Positions 43,101-49,101 of a DNA stretch of 49,101 bases are shown piece after piece. How positions within the stretch are numbered: the stretch's first letter is position 1; each line of letters begins with the position of its first letter. The DNA is from Gomphosphaeria aponina SAG 52.96 = DSM 107014 (lineage in GTDB: Bacteria > Cyanobacteriota > Cyanobacteriia > Cyanobacteriales > Gomphosphaeriaceae). Both the position numbers and the translations under genes were made by a program. The stretch spans positions 1 through 49,101 of the forward strand of contig JADQBC010000004.1 in NCBI GenBank assembly GCA_016903655.1. Reading direction: 5' to 3'. The notes under the pieces are model-generated. The model searched no databases. It was given only the letters and a program-made list of their open reading frames with translations, and was not told the origin of the DNA.

Positions 43101-45544
43101 CGTCCCTGAAAATTTGCTAATCCAGTTAACTTTAATTCTTTTGGCAACAATTCTTTTTCCTCAATTGGCAATACAGCCATTAACTCTTCTAGAGGTAAAC
43201 TGCCTAAATTAGCAGCCACTTCCACATCCAGATTTACATTTTCTATTTCTGGCTGAGTTAACAACTCTGTCAATAACACCGTCCCATTTCCCAAGAGTTT
43301 TTGTTCTCCCAATTCTCCCACAATTTGCTCTACTTGAATTGGCACTCTTTCCAGATTACTCACATCCCCAGAAAGCCGAACATTTGCCCTTAATTTTTCT
43401 TCCCCAAACAAAGGATTCACCAACTGAGCTGCTGCCAAATTTTCTGCCGTAATTTCACTCTGCAACTGATTATTATTTAAATTCCCCGTAACATTTACTG
43501 TTCCTGCTGCAGTTGTTAATAAAGCATCTGCGGTTACGTTTACTTGACTCAAATCTTGACTTGACTGTAATGCCAACAAATCTGCCAAATTTGCTGTTAA
43601 ATTTACTCTGCTTCCCACCAACCCCACAGGCACTGGTAAAGTAGTAACTATTTCGCTAATTGGTATTTTATTTGCTGTTGCTTCGGCATTAACAATTCCC
43701 TGATTTAACTTACTATTAACTAATACTGTTCCTTCAGCTACATTCAGCCCCAGATTTGCCACTCCCATAATTTTTTCTGGGGCTAAAGCGTAAGTATTTC
43801 CTGTTAATCTAATCCTAGCATTTTCTAAATCAACATTGTGAGGAATTGCCAACTGAGGTAGTTGAATTTGGGCTAAAATTGGGTCTAAAGGAAAATCCTT
43901 CCCATCCACAGCCACCTGCCAATTCTGACTAGCAATATTACTGCTCCCCTCAACATTTATTTCCCCCGTTGCTGTCCTTAATTGGGTGTCATTTAAAATC
44001 AGATTTTTATCATTCAGCAATACTTGACCATCTCCAGAAAAACTTTCCCCTGCTAAAATAATTCTGGGTATTTCCCAATCAAGATTGCCTTGAATATTTG
44101 CCAAAGTTCCCCCTACTTTTCCCCTAGTTGTTAACTTAGAAGGAGTATCAGCTTTAATCCCATATTCAGCCGCAATTTTTCCCACTGGTACTTCCCCCTG
44201 AAACTCAAAATTCAGAGGCAAATTCATCACATCTATAGGTAGATTTTTTGCCAGAGACTCCTGCAAATTCAAATCTACTTTTCCCTGAGCAGTCACTGCT
44301 CCCCCAGCCGTAAAAGCTGCTGTTGCATTTTCCAAGACAACCTGAGAAAGATCCCCCCTAAAAAAGCCTTTTATTTCCTGAAAACTCACCCTATCTACAC
44401 CTACTGGCGTAATACTTTCTAACTTTCCTGTAAGTAATGGGTCTTTTATTGGCCCGCTCACCTGCATTTTCAGCTGCATTTTTCCCTCTACCTCTACAGG
44501 TAATGAAGGTTGGACTATTTCCAGGGCATTTTTTAGAGAAAAAGGCTCTACTTTCCCTTCAAGCTGATAACCTTTTTCCCAATTGATTAACCCCTGAGCC
44601 GTAGTCACTATTTCTCCTAACTGAGCAGTTACCTCTTCTACTAAAACATCTTCCCCTGCAAAACGTAACAATGCCCTCGCTTTTACAGGGAGAGATAATT
44701 CTTCCACCTTACCTTCCACCCCTAAAAGACTAACTCCTCCCTCAATATTAGTAGAAGTTAACTCTTCGTAAGAAACCACTTCCACATCCAAGTTAGCATT
44801 AAGTTTCCCATCATTAATTATTACTGGAGGGTTAGGCAATAATGACACCACATCATTTATGCCCAATTCTTGAATATTTACCAGTGCTGCTGTTTTCCAG
44901 GTCTTCAAATTTGTTTCCCCTTGAGCCTTAATTTTCCCTGACCCTAGTGTGGCATTTATGTCATAGTTAACTTGCTCAGTTTCTTTTTTGAGATATGCTG
45001 CATTTCCCTCAGCTTTTATTATCACTGGTGTTGTTTTTTCATAGGGAAGCAAACTCAAGGCTGCATCATTTATCTCTACTTTTAGATCCAGATTAATAGG
45101 AGGTGGATCCCCCCCTTTTTCTAATTGCAGATCCACCCAATTTCCCTGAGCATCTTGTTCTACATATCCATTTATTTCTGTAAGTTTTACTTGAGCTGGT
45201 AAAGTCCGTTTAAATAAGAGAGGTAGAAGATTAAAATCCACCTCTATTTTTTGCAGGGAAACCCGATCTGGATCTGTTGGTGTTGGGGGAATATTTACTG
45301 GTCCCAACTCAATGTGATTTAAAGACAGTGATTGTACCTCGCCAATAGTTACTTCCCGTTTCAGAGTTTGAGTCAATAAAGGCTCTACCCAGTTAGGGAT
45401 ATTTTCCTTAACAAACGCCTTCCCAGCGGTATATCCTACCACACCGATCGCCACCAAACCACCACCTACAGCCAGGGTTGATGGTCGTGTTGCCGTTCTC
45501 AGTATTCTTCTTATTAAATTAGGGCGAGCGGGTGATTCTCTCAT
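40178..45544 (-). CDS. tamB: TamB-like translocation and assembly module protein
   Basis: A 1,788-residue protein spanning the periplasm. An N-terminal anchor helix (about 24-44, LAVGGGLVAIGVVGYTAGKA) is followed by a very long series of beta-strand repeats expected to form a hydrophobic groove (AsmA/DUF490-like), and a C-terminal DUF490 region with QITFLNTRFDLNRLHDNTIKF, GIADQLQGLTSGEIAEGGF, VGRGIGLSDLRVFPT and a final beta-signal-like YDYAFSEFKVRYQRRF. TamB-like proteins assist insertion of outer-membrane proteins or move lipids between membranes. The Omp85 partner TamA/BamA is not adjacent. The length is normal for cyanobacteria. Confidence 0.9.
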   Translation of the reverse strand: MRESPARPNLIRRILRTATRPSTLAVGGGLVAIGVVGYTAGKAFVKENIPNWVEPLLTQTLKREVTIGEVQSLSLNHIELGPVNIPPTPTDPDRVSLQKIEVDFNLLPLLFKRTLPAQVKLTEINGYVEQDAQGNWVDLQLEKGGDPPPINLDLKVEINDAALSLLPYEKTTPVIIKAEGNAAYLKKETEQVNYDINATLGSGKIKAQGETNLKTWKTAALVNIQELGINDVVSLLPNPPVIINDGKLNANLDVEVVSYEELTSTNIEGGVSLLGVEGKVEELSLPVKARALLRFAGEDVLVEEVTAQLGEIVTTAQGLINWEKGYQLEGKVEPFSLKNALEIVQPSLPVEVEGKMQLKMQVSGPIKDPLLTGKLESITPVGVDRVSFQEIKGFFRGDLSQVVLENATAAFTAGGAVTAQGKVDLNLQESLAKNLPIDVMNLPLNFEFQGEVPVGKIAAEYGIKADTPSKLTTRGKVGGTLANIQGNLDWEIPRIILAGESFSGDGQVLLNDKNLILNDTQLRTATGEINVEGSSNIASQNWQVAVDGKDFPLDPILAQIQLPQLAIPHNVDLENARIRLTGNTYALAPEKIMGVANLGLNVAEGTVLVNSKLNQGIVNAEATANKIPISEIVTTLPVPVGLVGSRVNLTANLADLLALQSSQDLSQVNVTADALLTTAAGTVNVTGNLNNNQLQSEITAENLAAAQLVNPLFGEEKLRANVRLSGDVSNLERVPIQVEQIVGELGEQKLLGNGTVLLTELLTQPEIENVNLDVEVAANLGSLPLEELMAVLPIEEKELLPKELKLTGLANFQGRLAGGKLLSDPLAPGNLLLTGNLNLRDLNLNEVGFEPLLAGTVKVAPGEEMGVELRGEKDAIVAKIEPCTRNDCLAPYLPRKIELRKTQGEEIIVLGEREGDRFLVDVQNFPLSILGLAPASEFGITGIVKGNVLANVAVDLFNLQGKGDLTVTQPGLGEIQADEIQANFSLTDELAEVTSAQLTFGSSKYLVNNASFNRQTEEIGGELNFAGNVKDIINATNLYNVERIAALFSQEKYATSSAEVQSESVGKPNAPLGEQINLGFAISEKISQAATTIAAGKIPTELDIEGEYTGKIDVGGSLENPQANLIVEGQNWQWLPNPSYRDIVEPLGLVTAKTGVVSINEVKLGGNLNGNVVQIEPALIRLGETTVLSLAGQVSPTKATGEFKVENFTLDLVENFIALPLDAEANINVAGNLTGTPQNPVVAGDVTLEDIALNGKAIESNIVSNFKYAEEKLHFATTEPEYIQVEANVPLPQGGEERATVNVNLGTEAIALIGVLTQGQLELVEGAGEVVVAASIPVTDPTNLEKVELDTEITLENATIKSAALENNLQVTGKILADEKLLQVEEITGTLANSNLLVSGALPLFEPSLNPSNPLTLAIENQQINLTGLYRGNIDGEVIIKGAALAPIIGGEVTLARGQIFVPEGNSNTEDSTNNNQPAPPLVVPKLKDFQINLNQLNISQWPLYRFSFGGNLTANGSILDLKNLQSNGVIVLDRGQITFLNTRFDLNRLHDNTIKFIPAEGTMNPSLDLQLETIVSEVSEAGVIRGSSDNETPDPLSRIGNSDSIRVTLGIDGQADRLLPFLGKQALDLCTIRADQGKIIPEPPNLSPAELQQFGECIQLGALQTKEGTNNQLLNSSIVSLSSSPPRSQGEIVNLLATGIADQLQGLTSGEIAEGGFVQFAVEYVAQPLFINRVNEQSRKVGRGIGLSDLRVFPTLDGVYRLEENTFINISYDYAFSEFKVRYQRRF

Positions 45545-45821
45545 CTTTTTTTACCAGCAATCATCATAATTTTTATTCTACAGCACCAGCTCTAGTTCGT
45601 CAAGTATTTTAAACTTGTTTTTTATACTTGATCAGGTTAATATTTGATGTTTTTGATAACTAAGTAGATCAGCAAAATTATTTACACAATTTTTGTAGGG
45701 GCGGGTTCACCGAAGAGCTTGGCGATGGCCACGTGAGCAAAAAATCAAAACCCGCCCGAACCTGCGGTAATTAATTTTGTGCGACCACTTACCTCACCCA
45801 TAATCTAATCCTAGTCCTCAT
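45545..45821. other. Gap before tamB, with two repeat elements
   Basis: A 277-bp stretch holding a family A MITE-like copy (45661-45791) that directly abuts a family B repeat (45792-45839). Only about 115 bp upstream of tamB are free of repeats, and the tamB promoter presumably lies there. No gene is seen. Confidence 0.6.
45661..45791. mobile_element. MITE-like element, family A copy 3 (inverted, diverged)
   Basis: A 131-bp element inverted relative to the copies at 589 and 7256. Its left end TAAGTAGATCAGCAAAATTA and its right end (complement of TAAGTGGTCGCACAAAATTA) are imperfect inverted repeats, with GTAGGGGCGGGTT and AACCCGCCC inside. The central 40 bp differ from the other two copies. 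Confidence 0.7.
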
Positions 45822-45839
45822 TTAATCATGAGTATCACA
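45792..45839. repeat. Dispersed repeat family B, supplies a stop codon
   Basis: It runs from CCTCACCCATAATCTAATC to TTAATCATGAGTATCACA. It overlaps the last codons and TAA of the solute-binding protein gene, whose final residues CDTHD are translated from the repeat. It abuts the family A element on its left. Confidence 0.65.
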
Positions 45840-46664
45840 GAATTGTTGATTTTTCAATCGATAAGCTTCTAATACCTGAAACCAACTTTTAAACAGTTCT
45901 TCATTTGACCTGTTTTTGATGACAAAGTTTACCAAATTTTCCCATTCAGGGTCATTTTCTGGCAAAATCATCCCATAATATTCGCAACTGAGAGGTTTGG
46001 CTGGAATCAACTGGTAATCTAGCAAAGAAACCCCTTGAATCATTACTTCGCCTAACAACAAAATCCCATCACTTGCAAAAGCATCTATTTTCCCTTCTCT
46101 CACCGCTTCCACTCCCCTAACTCTTCCTGTAACTCCTTGATATATTTCTTGATTGGCTGCGGGATATTCACTTTCTATTAACTTTTGAGTAGTACTATTT
46201 GCCAGAACCCCAATAGTTATATTTTCCATCCCTGCCGACCAATCAATTTTCTGAGCATTTTCTTGGTTAACAAGTAACTGAGTTCCTGTGACAAAAAACG
46301 GTTGAGAAAAGGTAATATTTTCCACTTCCCTAATTGTGTTTGGCCCACATTCAATATGCACCAGTTCTTCTTCTACCAACTCAAAACGATTGATCAAAGT
46401 GGATTGAAATATTCTCACTGTAATTATCTCTCTATTAGTTGCTTGTTTGATTTGTTCTTCAAGAACAGAGATAAAATCCACACAGACTCCAGTTAGATGA
46501 TAATCTGAATCTATATAACCAAAAGGAGCAGCATCTATTCTCAGCCCAACTTTCAGCAACCCCGTGGCTTGAATTTCTTCTAACACCGTTTCTGCCCTTG
46601 TTTGTAAAGGCAAAGTTACTATCAATAACCAGCTAATGATTCCACTAATTATATTTTTCCTCAT
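45822..46664 (-). CDS. Periplasmic solute-binding protein, amino-acid type (SBP_bac_3)
   Basis: A 280-residue family 3 solute-binding protein. A signal peptide (MRKNIISGIISWLLIVTLPL) precedes LEEIQATGLLKVGLRIDAAPFGYID, the standard opening. The middle part has RFELVEEELVHIECGPNTI and ENITFSQPFFVTGTQLLV, and the C-terminal lobe ends near LFKSWFQVLEAYRL. It should capture an amino acid or similar solute; no ABC permease or ATPase is adjacent, so the partner is elsewhere or it acts as a sensor. ATG 46664 gives a clean signal peptide; a TTG at 46688 would add 8 residues. The last residues come from an inserted repeat, so the native C terminus may have been changed. Confidence 0.87.
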   Translation of the reverse strand: MRKNIISGIISWLLIVTLPLQTRAETVLEEIQATGLLKVGLRIDAAPFGYIDSDYHLTGVCVDFISVLEEQIKQATNREIITVRIFQSTLINRFELVEEELVHIECGPNTIREVENITFSQPFFVTGTQLLVNQENAQKIDWSAGMENITIGVLANSTTQKLIESEYPAANQEIYQGVTGRVRGVEAVREGKIDAFASDGILLLGEVMIQGVSLLDYQLIPAKPLSCEYYGMILPENDPEWENLVNFVIKNRSNEELFKSWFQVLEAYRLKNQQFCDTHD

Positions 46665-46703
46665 TGCGACTGCATATTTAGTTATCAATTATCAGCCCCC
46701 AGA

Positions 46704-46761
46704 GGTGCGTTACGGCTGAGTGTTTATTTTCCAGGCCAAGATAATTCCAGCCTAACGCACC
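46704..46761. repeat. Inverted repeat GGTGCGTTA, 58 bp
   Basis: GGTGCGTTA (46704-46712) and TAACGCACC (46753-46761) are perfect inverted ends, extendable by GGCTG/CAGCC with one extra base on the left. GGTGCGTTA-type palindromes are common intergenic repeats in cyanobacteria. It lies 37 bp after the argC stop and may act in transcript ending or be a mobile-element remnant. Confidence 0.6.
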
Positions 46762-46797
46762 CTAGGTGAGCTTAGACCAATGATATAAGACCAATAA

Positions 46798-47844
46798 TTA
46801 AGGATAAAAACTTAAGCGAGGGAGGCCCAAAGTTTCCTCCCAACCCATCATTAAATTGAGACATTGTACCGCTTGACCCGCTTGACCTTTAATTAAATTA
46901 TCAATTGCTGACATCACAATCACACGGGAAGTACGCGGATCCACTTCCACCCCAATATAAGCCAAATTAGTCCCACAGGCCCATTTAGTTTGAGGATAAA
47001 CCCCATTTGGCAAAATTGTGACAAAAGGAGAGTTACGGTAGAAAGCCGTATATATAGTAATCAAGTCCTCCCGCACCAAACCTGGATCTCGCAAAGTAGC
47101 ATAAACAGTTGCTAAAATCCCACGAACCATAGGAATTAAATGGGGAGTAAACTGGACTCTAACCTCATGTCCCGCCAAATCACTGCAAATTTGTTCAATT
47201 TCTGGAGTATGGCGGTGTTTAGCCACCCCATAAGCCCCCAAAGAATTATCAGCCTCTGCTAATAATAAATTAATCTTGGCTTGACGACCACCCCCAGAAG
47301 TCCCCGACTTCGCATCAATAATTGCCGTTTCAGGGAGAATTAAACCCTGCTTTAATAAAGGAGAAAGGGCCAACAAACTGGCGGTAGGATAGCAACCAGG
47401 ACAACCAATCAAAGGAGTTTCCTTTATGCGATCGCGGTATAATTCTGGCAGACCATACACTGCTCGGTTAGCCATCTGCTGGTCACTGCGTTCTTTGTTA
47501 TACCAAGCAGTATAAGTATCTAAGTTGCTAAATCTATAATCTGCTGATAAATCTAACACATTACACCCCTTTTCAATCAAGGTAGGTGCTATGTCACAAG
47601 CTAAACCATTAGGTAAACCCAGGAAAACCACCTGAGTGCGAGAAGCAACTACGTCTAGGTCAATTTTTTCCACTGTCAAATTCACCAAATGACCAAGATG
47701 GGGGTAAATATCAGAAAACTGTTTCCCCGCACTACTATCTCCACCTAAATAAACAAGATCAACATTTGGATGTTCCATCAGCAGTCGTACCAGTTGTACG
47801 CCGCCATAACCTGATGCACCAATAATTCCGACTGGGATACCCAT
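46798..47844 (-). CDS. argC: N-acetyl-gamma-glutamyl-phosphate reductase
   Basis: A 348-residue enzyme of arginine synthesis that reduces N-acetyl-gamma-glutamyl phosphate to the semialdehyde with NADPH. It opens [19 protein letters not shown], the nucleotide-binding loop, and has [18 protein letters not shown], the catalytic Cys151 in [23 protein letters not shown] and the C-terminal [15 protein letters not shown]. It is complete and of family length (type 1). It is monocistronic here, as is usual in cyanobacteria, where arg genes are scattered. Confidence 0.97.
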   Translation of the reverse strand: MGIPVGIIGASGYGGVQLVRLLMEHPNVDLVYLGGDSSAGKQFSDIYPHLGHLVNLTVEKIDLDVVASRTQVVFLGLPNGLACDIAPTLIEKGCNVLDLSADYRFSNLDTYTAWYNKERSDQQMANRAVYGLPELYRDRIKETPLIGCPGCYPTASLLALSPLLKQGLILPETAIIDAKSGTSGGGRQAKINLLLAEADNSLGAYGVAKHRHTPEIEQICSDLAGHEVRVQFTPHLIPMVRGILATVYATLRDPGLVREDLITIYTAFYRNSPFVTILPNGVYPQTKWACGTNLAYIGVEVDPRTSRVIVMSAIDNLIKGQAGQAVQCLNLMMGWEETLGLPRLSFYP

Positions 47845-48057
47845 AAGCTTTATTTTCTAGAATTACTTCCATCAAGTTTAACTGCTGCTGCATTTTAATA
47901 CTAAAAAGCAATTTGGGGAGATCAATTTTTTACCAATTTTGTAACCATGTAGGCTATTGTTGAGGTAACGAACTCCAAGCTTTTGTTAGTTTTTCTTTAT
48001 CTTGCTTGTTTTATTTACAAACAGAATACATACTTATATTTAAAAATGTATGCTTGA

Positions 48058-48531
48058 TTAAAGTTCCAAATTAATGGGATCAGGAAACCAATCATTATCT
48101 AGTAACTGTTCTAAAGTGTAAGGACATTGAGGGGGAAAAGTTTTTTTATTTAAACCTGTTTTTATCGTCACATATTTAATTGCTTTTCCATAAATATTTT
48201 CTTTTTCTTTACCTAGATGTTTTCGTAAATTAGTCGTCAGATCTATTTCTAACTCAGTGCGAAAATTAACAATTTCAGCCGCCCAATGACGATGATGAAT
48301 CCTTTCTGAGTGCCAAAATTCAATCAATAATAAATGAATGATAATTTGTTTTAAATAACTTTCGCCACTGCGTTTAGTGTCTCTGACCAAATTTTCTAAA
48401 ACCTTACTTAAAGTCTCTAAATCTAACTCATTTAAATTCTTCTGTTTCACTTGTTCTAAAGTAGCTTCATACCAGGCTAAATAATCTAATTCATATAAAG
48501 ATTTCAAGCTGGTTTTAGTTAAACTTTGCAT
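48058..48531 (-). CDS. DUF29 family protein
   Basis: A 157-residue DUF29 protein, a family abundant in cyanobacteria and of unknown function. It shows YELDYLAWYEATLEQVKQKN, ELDLETLSKVLENLVRDTKR and LKQIIIHLLLIEFW, and ends with PYTLEQLLDNDWFPD, all family features. It is mainly helical and soluble. Family members are often found near toxin-antitoxin-like or mobile genes, but no partner is evident here. Confidence 0.85.
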   Translation of the reverse strand: MQSLTKTSLKSLYELDYLAWYEATLEQVKQKNLNELDLETLSKVLENLVRDTKRSGESYLKQIIIHLLLIEFWHSERIHHRHWAAEIVNFRTELEIDLTTNLRKHLGKEKENIYGKAIKYVTIKTGLNKKTFPPQCPYTLEQLLDNDWFPDPINLEL

Positions 48532-48582
48532 CAGCTCACCCCATTAACTAGAATTGATGATAACCTCTTGAGAATTGCTAAC

Positions 48583-48789
48583 TCAGTTGAGTGTCTTAGG
48601 AGGTTTTGGTTTAACTCCCCGCAAACGGTAAGCGGTTGTAGGATTGCTCAGAATATACTCCTCAAAAGCCGAGTTAGCCCGATCGAGTAACTCATTAAGA
48701 GCATCTAGCTTGCGACAAACTTCCTGCCAATTCTCAACTGTTCGCTGAATTACTTCTGGAGAAGGTAATTGAGGTTTATTTTTGTTCAT
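48583..48789 (-). CDS. Small protein of unknown function, second of a coupled pair
   Basis: A 68-residue polar protein (MNKNKPQLPSPEVIQRTVEN start, VKPKPPKTLN end) rich in predicted helix. Its ATG overlaps the TGA of the preceding small gene (ATGA), so the pair is almost certainly translationally coupled. Not recognised. The paired small genes resemble the size and layout of toxin-antitoxin or adaptor pairs, but no domain supports that. Confidence 0.65.
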   Translation of the reverse strand: MNKNKPQLPSPEVIQRTVENWQEVCRKLDALNELLDRANSAFEEYILSNPTTAYRLRGVKPKPPKTLN

Positions 48790-48977
48790 AATAAGTTCCA
48801 ATCTTTCTTAGTTTCTAAAACAGTAGCTTCTATGGCATCAGCAGTAGCTAGTGCCTCTTCAATGGAACGATAGAATAAGTCTAACAAATCAGAAGGAGCA
48901 AATGGTTGGGATTCATAAACACGCAGCAACAGATTTCCAAGACGAGAATAGGAATTAGTTAACCTTACATTCCGCAC
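48786..48977 (-). CDS. Small protein of unknown function, first of a coupled pair
   Basis: A 63-residue protein with GNLLLRVYESQPFAPSDLLD and an acidic helical C-terminal part (SIEEALATADAIEATVLETK). The only start with a standard codon is GTG 48977; the codons just upstream (reading NGNVGQSIRLNFE) look coding, so the true start may be further right with a rarer initiation codon. It shares an ATGA overlap with the next gene. Not recognised. Confidence 0.55.
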   Translation of the reverse strand: MRNVRLTNSYSRLGNLLLRVYESQPFAPSDLLDLFYRSIEEALATADAIEATVLETKKDWNLL

Positions 48978-49101
48978 TTCAAAATTTAGCCTAATTGATT
49001 GCCCAACATTTCCATTTGATTACTGAATTTAGGGTAGATTTTGACAAATTTGCGATCGCCAATATCTTAAATAAGCTAAGTATAAGTACTTAATTAGCCT
49101 C

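Overview
The window is a chromosomal segment of a beta-cyanobacterium. It carries a beta-carboxysome operon (ccmK2-ccmK1-ccmL-ccmM-ccmN), Form IB Rubisco with its chaperone (rbcL-rbcX-rbcS), specialised NDH-1 CO2-uptake subunits, a phototaxis-type chemoreceptor cluster and many GCGATCGC (HIP1-like) octamers. Heptanucleotide tandem repeats and several families of short inverted-repeat elements fit a repeat-rich, probably filamentous genome. The genus cannot be fixed from the sequence alone.

Layout. 1-811: non-coding, with a perfect hairpin, a possible structured RNA and a 130-bp MITE-like element. 812-3997: pdhB, a WecG/TagA-type glycosyltransferase and a membrane GT2 glycosyltransferase; the last two converge and overlap by 60 bp. 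4125-11287, minus strand: ndhF4-like and ndhD4-like genes and a CO2-hydration subunit (CupB/ChpX type). The cupB-like gene is cut off from ndhD by about 2.6 kb holding a foreign-looking GHKL ATPase gene and repeats. 11931-19055, plus strand: carboxysome operon, a MITE with an apparent target-site duplication, then rbcL-rbcX-rbcS and a terminator. About 15 kb therefore holds CO2 conversion to bicarbonate (NDH-1MS'), the carboxysome shell and core, the carbonic anhydrase domain of CcmM, and Rubisco.

19330-31635: accessory and housekeeping genes. These are a secreted protein of unknown function, an RTX protein, a transglutaminase/DUF2126 protein with a shortened DUF2126 part, a Met-rich zinc-ribbon protein, a cell-wall amidase-like protein that appears to have lost its catalytic residues, dnaG, a WaaE-like glycosyltransferase, a DUF1350 hydrolase, an HTH-GrpE-like fusion and sulfiredoxin. 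32017-39123: a Pix-type signalling operon with two PATAN response regulators, CheY, CheW and an MCP with two DXCF-type GAF domains; no CheA is present. 39196-49101: a YbaY/META-domain protein, a giant TamB protein, a periplasmic solute-binding protein, argC, a DUF29 protein and two small coupled genes of unknown function.

The best-supported unusual points are these. The CO2-uptake operon is interrupted by an orphan GHKL ATPase. CcmM has four Rubisco-small-subunit-like modules, of which only the last two carry the redox cysteine pair. At least three families of short mobile or inverted-repeat elements lie in the gaps, one of them supplying a stop codon. Enzyme-like proteins have a degenerate (amidase) or shortened (DUF2126) core. 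No clearly new multi-gene system was found; the GHKL ATPase and the structured-RNA candidate at 1-811 are the least explained elements.
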